A stretch of DNA of 15,800 nt from GWA1-39-11 sp964360265 (GTDB lineage: Bacteria > Patescibacteriota > Microgenomatia > Levybacterales > GWA1-39-11). Below the pieces are notes generated by a model that saw only the letters and a list, made by a program, of their open reading frames with translations, searched no databases and had not been told where the DNA came from. The stretch lies in NCBI GenBank assembly GCA_964360265.1, contig CAYHUY010000017.1, positions 1 to 15,800 of the forward strand. Direction: 5' to 3'. The position numbers were made by a program, and so were the translations under genes. Below, piece by piece: positions 11,300 through 15,800 of the stretch (its first letter is position 1; the number at the start of each line of letters is the position of its first letter).

Positions 11300-11925
11300 T
11301 TATTCTGCAATTGGAAGTGGGGTAGTTTTTCTTGGGGACCTTGCCTTTTTAGGTATAATTGTTGGTTCTTCCGGCTGAAGTTGTAAATCCTGTACCATTT
11401 TTTCTTCCTCGGGTACTTTTGGTAATTCAGGCATTTCAACAATTTTAGGTGCTTCACCTTCTGCTGCTACTTCCGTCTTTTGTATTTTAACTGTTTTTGT
11501 AGAAGAGGCATAAGATAACATTGCCAAAATTTTATCAAGCTTGGAATTAAGTGCCTCAAACTGTTCCNNNNNNNNNNNNNNNNNNNNNNNNNNNNNNNNN
11601 NNNNNNNNNNNNNNNNNNNNNNNNNNNNNNNNNNNNNNNNNNNNNNNNNNNNNNNNNNNNNNNNNNNTGGCTTTCTTGATCCTCTATCCTCAGAGCGCCT
11701 TGAATCAGAGCCCCCCATGGTTCTGAAACATTCGTTGCAATAAACGGGTTTACTTCCTGTGGGCTTAAAGGGTACTTCACATTCCTTACCGCAGTTGCTG
11801 CAGGTTGTCTTAAACATCTGTCTATCTCCGCCTCGGTCACTCCCAAATCTTCTCCCGAAGTCGCGCCCGCCTTGCCGCGAGGCAGGCCCGCCGCCTCCCC
11901 TATTGTTTCTATTAAAATCTGCCAT
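11300..11925 (-). CDS. Gly/Arg-rich CxxC zinc-ribbon protein, interrupted by an assembly gap
   Basis: From ATG at 11925 the protein begins with an RGG-like tail (MADFNRNNRGGGGPASRQGG), then a zinc-ribbon block QMFKTTCSNCGKECEVPFKP with Cys at 42, 45, 49 and the pair C63/C66 in PVYCNECFRTM. This matches the small CxxC-x-CxxC type common in CPR genomes. A gap of exactly 100 N (11568-11667) follows. On its far side the open frame resumes as EQFEALNSKLDKILAMLSYA, a short amphipathic helix, then a Pro/Glu/Lys-rich tail to TAA at 11300. I read both parts as one gene. As drawn, the frames disagree; they agree if the true gap length is 3n+2. An RNA- or DNA-binding role is suggested by the RGG-type tail and zinc site, but is inference. 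Confidence 0.75.
11568..11667. other. Assembly gap (100 N)
   Basis: A run of exactly 100 undetermined bases, the usual placeholder for a scaffold join. The true length is unknown; the flanking coding frames predict 3n+2 bases. Confidence 0.98.
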
Positions 11926-11933
11926 AGTGTGTG

Positions 11934-11942
11934 ATTATACCA
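11934..11942 (-). promoter_or_regulatory. Extended -10 promoter of the CxxC zinc-ribbon gene
   Basis: TGGTATAAT on the minus strand with 8 bases to the ATG at 11925. It is divergent from the CsaA-like promoter, 38 bases away. Confidence 0.7.
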
Positions 11943-11979
11943 CTAACCGTCTCTATTTCCTAAATTAGCATTAAGACTC

Positions 11980-11988
11980 TGATATAAT
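11980..11988 (+). promoter_or_regulatory. Extended -10 promoter of the CsaA-like gene, leaderless
   Basis: TGATATAAT at 11980-11988, then TGCCTC and ATG at 11995, exactly six bases. There is no consensus -35 at the expected distance. Confidence 0.7.
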
Positions 11989-11994
11989 TGCCTC

Positions 11995-12324
11995 ATGGTG
12001 ACGATTGATGACTTTCACAAGCTTGATATTAGGGTTGGTAAAATTATTAAAGTCGAAGATTATCTTGGGGCGAGAAAACCGTCATATAAAATGAAAATTG
12101 ATTTTGGTCCTGAAATAGGAATCAAACAATCTATTGGGTAGTTCACTCATTATAAAAGGAACGAATTAGTCGGAAAATTAGTCGCAGGCGTTGTGAATCT
12201 TCCGCGGTTCCGAATGGGTCCTGAGGTTTCAGAAACTTTAACCCTCGGCTTCCCAGACGACGAAGGAAAGGCAATTCTAGTCATTCCTGAAAAAACAGTC
12301 CCACTGGGAGGAAAAATATCCTAA
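11995..12324 (+). pseudogene. csaA: CsaA-like tRNA-binding domain protein with an in-frame TAG
   Basis: Codons 1-48 give MVTIDDFHKLDIRVGKIIKV, then EDYLGARKPSYKMKIDFGPE and IGIKQSIG; codon 49 is TAG (12139-12141); the same frame then continues FTHYKRNELVGKLVAGVVNL, PRFRMGPEVSETLTLGFP and ends PEKTVPLGGKIS with TAA. Together these cover the whole CsaA/Trbp111 OB fold, a dimeric tRNA-binding and chaperone-like protein of about 110 residues. CsaA proteins usually have Gln at the site of the TAG (IKQSSAQLT-like), so one C-to-T change (CAG to TAG) explains it. TAG ends several other genes here, including ruvB, so stop-codon reassignment is unlikely. True nonsense mutation and consensus error remain open. 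The start is fixed by the promoter 6 bases upstream. Confidence 0.85.
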
Positions 12325-12327
12325 TCC

Positions 12328-12336
12328 TGCTATAAT
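12328..12336 (+). promoter_or_regulatory. Extended -10 promoter of the VOC gene, leaderless
   Basis: TGCTATAAT at 12328-12336, then TGCTTC and ATG at 12343. It begins 4 bases after the stop of the CsaA-like gene. From TATAAT to ATG it differs by one base from the CsaA-like and PNPOx-like starts. Confidence 0.75.
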
Positions 12337-12342
12337 TGCTTC

Positions 12343-12774
12343 ATGAAACCTGCGAATAATTTGATTCAAATTGAACTTCATGTGCCGGATTTTGAGAAGG
12401 TAAAGGAATTTTATGGGAGATTAGGATTTGAAGTTGTTTGGGAAAGGAAACCTGAGGAGAAGAAAGGCTACCTCGTCATCAAAAGAGACAATAATATCTT
12501 ATGTTTCTGGCCGGGAAATGAATACGTTAAAAAACAAACTTATTTCAAAAATTTTTCTCCTGATACTAAACGCGGATACGGCGTAGAAATCACGGTAATG
12601 ATTAGTGGTATTGACGCTTTATATAAAGACGCAGAAAAGTTTGCGAAAATTGTTGATCCCCTGCAAAAACAGCCTTGGGGTCTGAAAGATTTCAGAGTCG
12701 AAGACCCGTTCGGTTTTTACATTCGATTTACCGAACCCCACAACATTCTCAACGAATCCAACGCAGTCAAATGA
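12343..12774 (+). CDS. VOC-superfamily (glyoxalase / bleomycin-resistance-like) protein
   Basis: The 143-residue product fits a single vicinal-oxygen-chelate domain with two beta-alpha-beta-beta-beta modules. The first opens IQIELHVPDFEKVKEFYGRL with GFEVVW, and the second has YGVEITVMISGIDALYKDAE and closes with FRVEDPFGFYIRFTEP, the classic 'DPFG...F' ending. Family members bind metals or small molecules and include glyoxalase I, ring-cleaving dioxygenases and antibiotic-binding proteins. The specific substrate cannot be inferred; the Trp/Phe-rich middle (LCFWPGNEYVKKQTYFKNFS) may line the pocket. It is separately transcribed and leaderless, and converges with the glycosyltransferase gene. 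Confidence 0.85.
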   Translation: MKPANNLIQIELHVPDFEKVKEFYGRLGFEVVWERKPEEKKGYLVIKRDNNILCFWPGNEYVKKQTYFKNFSPDTKRGYGVEITVMISGIDALYKDAEKFAKIVDPLQKQPWGLKDFRVEDPFGFYIRFTEPHNILNESNAVK

Positions 12775-12786
12775 ATCTCCTTGGTC

Positions 12787-12812
12787 ACCCCGCACAAGAA
12801 TTGATGCGGGGT
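12787..12812. terminator. Hairpin between convergent VOC and glycosyltransferase genes
   Basis: ACCCCGCA (12787-12794) and TGCGGGGT (12805-12812) form a perfect 8-bp GC stem with a 10-base loop, 12 bases after the VOC stop. It is well placed to end both convergent transcripts, but no T-run follows on either strand, so it may be a dispersed hairpin repeat instead. Confidence 0.4.
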
Positions 12813-12865
12813 AAATAAATTGCTTCTATGTAGAAAATATTTAAGATTCAGCTTAATTATGGGGG

Positions 12866-14581
12866 CTACTCCAAATAATGCCTGAGTTTGAGTTTTAGTC
12901 TTTCGATTTCTTCAGGTGGGAGTTCGTTTACCTTCTTATAAACAATTAGTTCGCTTGAGTCTTGGTAGATCCAGAATTTTGCCTTTTGTTCGTAATAATC
13001 ATTGATATTAAAATCGTTTTCGAATAATTTAATTAGCGCTTTTAGTGTTTTATAATTTTCGGGAGAAAAATAATCGTCCGTTGTTTTGCCGGTTTTTATC
13101 AGGACGTAATCTGAGTTTACTGCGTTTTCAATAAGGTACTGTGCCCCCTTAAGAGGATCTTGAATTACTGTCCCAAGATAATTATTAATAGCCAGAGGCT
13201 TCTCAAGATTATAAAGATTGTAGGTCATCAAAGGTTCATCAAGAGGCCGCGTATAAAATAAAGATAAAACCTGTGGATTTTTTATTCCACTTACCTTGCT
13301 GTCTTTTTCCAAAAACTCCAAAATTTCCTTTCCTGAAATTTTATAAATATAGGGAGGCCGTGAGATAGACGTTAAGTATATTTTCGAAATCTCTCCAACA
13401 GAAAAGGGAAGCTCAAACGATCGCAAACCCTCACGCATTGGGCCTTTGCCCCACACCGTTCCCAAAAAAGTTCCGACCGAAAGAGTCAACGTTAAAACGA
13501 TTAGAGCAGTTTTAATTCGAGTATTCTTAATGTAATCAAATACAGAAGCAGAGAGGATTGCAAGATATGGATAGATTGGGATTATATGTCTTTCTGCCTT
13601 AAGGAGCGCATAGGCGGAGAAAAAATAGGAAAATAAAACCGCAAGTAAAATCGGTTTGAGGTTGCTTTTTTTGCGAAAAGCCAACACAACCCCTGCGATA
13701 ATTAAGATAAAGAAAAAAATACCAAGTTGATTAAAGGAATTTAAATAAAATGTTAACGAATAAAGCGAGAGGGGATTTCGTTCCCCTTCAGGGACTATCA
13801 GCCACATAGGACCGCCTACTCGGTGTCCATAAAAATATTGGAAGATCCAATAAGAGTTATGAAAATAGGGATAGAAAGAAATAACGAAAGCGATTGAAAA
13901 CGCAACCGCTCCGTTTATTAATATCTTTTTACTTTTAAACAGGCGATTCTTTAAGATTCGATAACAAGCATAGAGAAGCGGCCCTATCACATAGACAATC
14001 ACGATCCATTTAACCAAAAGCCCTAAGCCTAAAAATAAGCCAAACAAAATTGAGTATTTTTTATTCCTAAAAAGATCCGACTTAGTCAAAAAGAAAATAG
14101 TCCAAACGGCAAAGGCCGAGACCGCAGTTTCAGAATATGTAAGATGCGCATGCCAAAGAGTCCACCCATAAAAAGCAAAAATAATACTTGCCAGAAATGA
14201 AGAAAACGAGCTTAAATATTGCCTTGTTAAAAAATAGATTCCAAAAATTGTGGCAACATAAAGGAGGCCGTTTGTAAATATCCCCCAAAGGTAGGAATTC
14301 GATAATCCAAAAACAAAAAGAGACGGCAAAATAAGCAGGGGATACCCAATTTGGCGGAATGGAACAACATTAAGCATTCGACTTACGGTTTCAGCGGTTG
14401 GGTGTTGCGCGAGTCTATAAAATTCTGTTGCCATTCGCATGTAATGCTGCTCATCCCACTCCGGAATTTTATAGCTTCGGAGAGCGTAGCGGACTACACT
14501 TGCTAAAAACAGGACAGAAATTATCCCGAGGATAATTAAATACTTATCGAACTTAGGAAATTTCGAAATCCTTTTCTTCAC
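12866..14581 (-). CDS. Polytopic membrane glycosyltransferase (PMT/ArnT-like, GT39/GT83 type)
   Basis: The protein has many hydrophobic helices (about ten to twelve) and the catalytic acidic pair in the first outer loop, KIPEWDEQHYMRMATEFYRL, typical of GT-C enzymes that use polyprenyl-phosphate sugars. Further family marks are FRQIGYPLLILPSLFVFGLS, the helix-rich middle, and LLKAERHIIPIYPYLAILSA. The roughly 150 C-terminal residues form a soluble domain outside the membrane. It probably transfers a sugar to protein, lipid or wall polymer; the substrate is not readable. An upstream ATG at 14659 would add 26 Thr/Ile-rich residues and overlap rpoD by 32 bases. I prefer GTG at 14581, because a promoter-like pair ends 10 bases before it and the family-like sequence (KKRISKFPKFDKYLIILG) begins there, giving 571 residues. 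It ends in TAG. Confidence 0.85.
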   Translation of the reverse strand: MKKRISKFPKFDKYLIILGIISVLFLASVVRYALRSYKIPEWDEQHYMRMATEFYRLAQHPTAETVSRMLNVVPFRQIGYPLLILPSLFVFGLSNSYLWGIFTNGLLYVATIFGIYFLTRQYLSSFSSFLASIIFAFYGWTLWHAHLTYSETAVSAFAVWTIFFLTKSDLFRNKKYSILFGLFLGLGLLVKWIVIVYVIGPLLYACYRILKNRLFKSKKILINGAVAFSIAFVISFYPYFHNSYWIFQYFYGHRVGGPMWLIVPEGERNPLSLYSLTFYLNSFNQLGIFFFILIIAGVVLAFRKKSNLKPILLAVLFSYFFSAYALLKAERHIIPIYPYLAILSASVFDYIKNTRIKTALIVLTLTLSVGTFLGTVWGKGPMREGLRSFELPFSVGEISKIYLTSISRPPYIYKISGKEILEFLEKDSKVSGIKNPQVLSLFYTRPLDEPLMTYNLYNLEKPLAINNYLGTVIQDPLKGAQYLIENAVNSDYVLIKTGKTTDDYFSPENYKTLKALIKLFENDFNINDYYEQKAKFWIYQDSSELIVYKKVNELPPEEIERLKLKLRHYLE

Positions 14582-14591
14582 AGTAGAGCTA

Positions 14592-14620
14592 ATAGTAATA
14601 GTAATTCGATACGTTGTAAA
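14592..14620 (-). promoter_or_regulatory. Possible promoter of the glycosyltransferase gene
   Basis: -35 TTTACA (14615-14620), a 17-base spacer, and -10 TACTAT (14592-14597), with the GTG 10 bases on. It lies between the rpoD stop and the proposed start. The repeated TACTAT/TATTAC makes the exact -10 uncertain. Confidence 0.4.
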
Positions 14621-14627
14621 GTATGAT

Positions 14628-15746
14628 CTACTCGAGGTAGTCGCGTAGTTTGTTGCCACGGGATGGATGCCTTAATTTACGTAAGGCTTTGGCTTCAATC
14701 TGGCGGATCCTTTCACGCGTAACAGCAAACATTCGGCCTACTTCTTCAAGCGTTTTTGGTTTCCCGTCGCGCAAACCAAATCTTTCCTCAAGTACTCTTT
14801 TCTCGCGATCCGAAAGAGTTGAAAGAACTGAACCCAGCTGTTCTTTTAAAAGACCGCGAGAAGCCGTGTCAAAAAGGGTTGGGGCGGTAATGTCATATAT
14901 AAAATCTCCAAGATACGAGTCTTCTTCATCGCCAACCGGCGTATCAAGAGAGGCGGGCTGTTGTGAGATTTTAATTATCTCGCGTGCCTTATCAGGTTCT
15001 ATCTCAAGTATTCTTGAGATCTCCTCAGGCGTAGGTTGTCGCCCAAGTTCCTGCATTAGTTTTCTTTGAACTCTCATAAAACGATTTATATTCTCAACCA
15101 TGTGGACTGGAATTCTGATTGTTCTAGCCTGATCCGCAATAGCTCTCGTAATAGCCTGTCTTATCCACCACGTTGCGTAAGTCGAGAACTTAAATCCTTT
15201 TTTCCAGTCATATTTTTCAACGGCACGAATCAGCCCTTGGTTGCCTTCTTGAATTAGATCAAGAAGTGTCATTCCGCGGCCAACATATTTTTTAGCAATT
15301 GAAACGACCAGTCTTAAATTTGACTCAACAAGTTTTTTTCTTGCTTTTTGGTCTCCTTTTTCGATTCTTTTTGCAAGTTCTACCTCCTCAGGAAAAGTAA
15401 GAAGCGATATTCTGCCAATCTCTTTTAGGTACATGCGGACCGGGTCGGTAACCGCCCCTCCCTGAATAATATTTAGCGCCTCAAGTTCACGCTCCAAATC
15501 CTCAATAGATTTTTTACTTTCTTTTTCCTCTTCTACTGTTTCGAAAATATCAATACCCTTCTTTAGAAGCTGATCATATAAACGGTCGAGTTCTATAATA
15601 TGACCTTCAGGCTTTGGGAACGCGTTTAATATTTCATCTTGAGATATATACCCCCTCTTTTTAGCAATTACCAGAAGCGCTTCGGTTTTTTGGATAAGTT
15701 TTAGGCCCTCCGCACGTATTTGTTTTGCGGCAATTTTCTTTGTCAT
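14628..15746 (-). CDS. rpoD: RNA polymerase primary sigma factor RpoD (sigma-70)
   Basis: Sigma-70 directs RNA polymerase to promoters. The 372-residue product is complete. Region 1.1-like residues 1-75 form a small helical domain. Region 1.2 contains DPVRMYLKEIG (101-111). Region 2 (about 135-208) includes TLLDLIQEGNQGLIRAVEKY and the -10-reading segment FSTYATWWIRQAITRAIAD. Region 3 begins RTIRIPVHMVENINR, with His215 and Glu218 in the positions known to contact extended -10 DNA. Region 4 ends with the helix-turn-helix LEEVGRMFAVTRERIRQIEA and KALRKLRHP. The non-conserved insert of proteobacterial sigma-70 is absent, as in other short primary sigmas. The start ATG at 15746 has a -10 (TAAAAT) 10 bases upstream. 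The glycosyltransferase gene follows. Confidence 0.96.
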   Translation of the reverse strand: MTKKIAAKQIRAEGLKLIQKTEALLVIAKKRGYISQDEILNAFPKPEGHIIELDRLYDQLLKKGIDIFETVEEEKESKKSIEDLERELEALNIIQGGAVTDPVRMYLKEIGRISLLTFPEEVELAKRIEKGDQKARKKLVESNLRLVVSIAKKYVGRGMTLLDLIQEGNQGLIRAVEKYDWKKGFKFSTYATWWIRQAITRAIADQARTIRIPVHMVENINRFMRVQRKLMQELGRQPTPEEISRILEIEPDKAREIIKISQQPASLDTPVGDEEDSYLGDFIYDITAPTLFDTASRGLLKEQLGSVLSTLSDREKRVLEERFGLRDGKPKTLEEVGRMFAVTRERIRQIEAKALRKLRHPSRGNKLRDYLE

Positions 15747-15756
15747 GGATATCCCT

Positions 15757-15785
15757 ATTTTACTCCTAAGCTAGCCTGAACGCAA
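15757..15785 (-). promoter_or_regulatory. Promoter of rpoD
   Basis: -35 TTGCGT (15780-15785), a 17-base spacer, and -10 TAAAAT (15757-15762). The ATG is 10 bases further on, so the leader would be about 3-4 bases. The purine-rich TAGGGATA just before the ATG could otherwise pass for a weak ribosome-binding site. Confidence 0.55.
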
Positions 15786-15800
15786 GCTATTGGACGTTTG

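Noticed and set aside
12139..12141. UAG reassigned to an amino acid
   Set aside because: TAG ends several intact full-length genes here, including ruvB and the glycosyltransferase; the genetic-code change known in some CPR groups involves UGA, not UAG.
14582..14659. Glycosyltransferase start at ATG 14659
   Set aside because: It adds a Thr/Ile-rich stretch overlapping rpoD. Not excluded, but GTG at 14581 fits the promoter spacing and the onset of family-like sequence better.
1..15800. CRISPR array, transposase, integrase, toxin-antitoxin or phage genes
   Set aside because: I looked for regularly spaced repeats and family motifs and found none; the repeats present are isolated palindromes and one pair of direct repeats.

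Overview
The window looks like a piece of a metagenome-assembled scaffold from a Candidate Phyla Radiation (Patescibacteria) bacterium, most likely of the Microgenomates group. This rests on moderate to low GC with compact genes, very small accessory proteins, a Gly/Arg-rich CxxC zinc-ribbon protein, secreted Cys-rich and coiled-coil proteins of unknown family, GC-rich palindromes between genes, and a run of exactly 100 Ns (11568-11667) that marks a scaffold join. The lineage call is inference; no 16S rRNA gene is present.

Layout. 1-86 is the start of a helix-turn-helix gene leaving the window on the minus strand, back-to-back with ruvC. 148-2431 is the Holliday-junction set ruvC, ruvA, ruvB, with a degenerate palindromic element between ruvA and ruvB. 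2496-4063 is a translationally coupled pair: a 69-residue membrane protein with four NPF motifs and a 453-residue secreted protein built from two kinds of cysteine module. 4088-4933 is a decay-prone stretch: an msrA remnant, a small zinc-ribbon gene and a frameshifted small gene. 5010-6821 is typA (bipA). 6860-9143 holds four small genes: an unknown protein, a phosphoribosyltransferase, another unknown protein and a PNPOx-like flavin-fold protein. 9144-9633 has no gene I can defend. 9634-10731 is a membrane-anchored coiled-coil and acidic protein. 10846-11167 is tRNA-Asn(GTT) placed one base after a GIY-YIG nuclease gene, behind a leader with three hairpins. 11300-11925 is the CxxC zinc-ribbon gene interrupted by the N gap. 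11995-12324 is a CsaA-like tRNA-binding gene with an in-frame TAG. 12343-12774 is a VOC-fold protein. 12866-15746 is a membrane glycosyltransferase following the primary sigma factor rpoD on the minus strand.

The most general signal concerns gene starts. Of 18 promoters I can place by eye, 14 put the start codon only 5-10 bases after the -10 hexamer (seven at exactly 6), so the start codon would be at or within a few bases of the transcription start. Most carry the extended -10 form TGnTATAAT, often without a recognisable -35. This implies largely leaderless mRNAs. The exceptions are informative: ruvA and typA both have 31 bases between -10 and ATG, and both fill this with a GC-rich hairpin. 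The RpoD in the same window keeps the residues expected to read an extended -10.

Three genes are visibly broken (msrA, the 4702-4933 gene, csaA-like). Because this is a draft assembly, each could be true decay or a consensus error.
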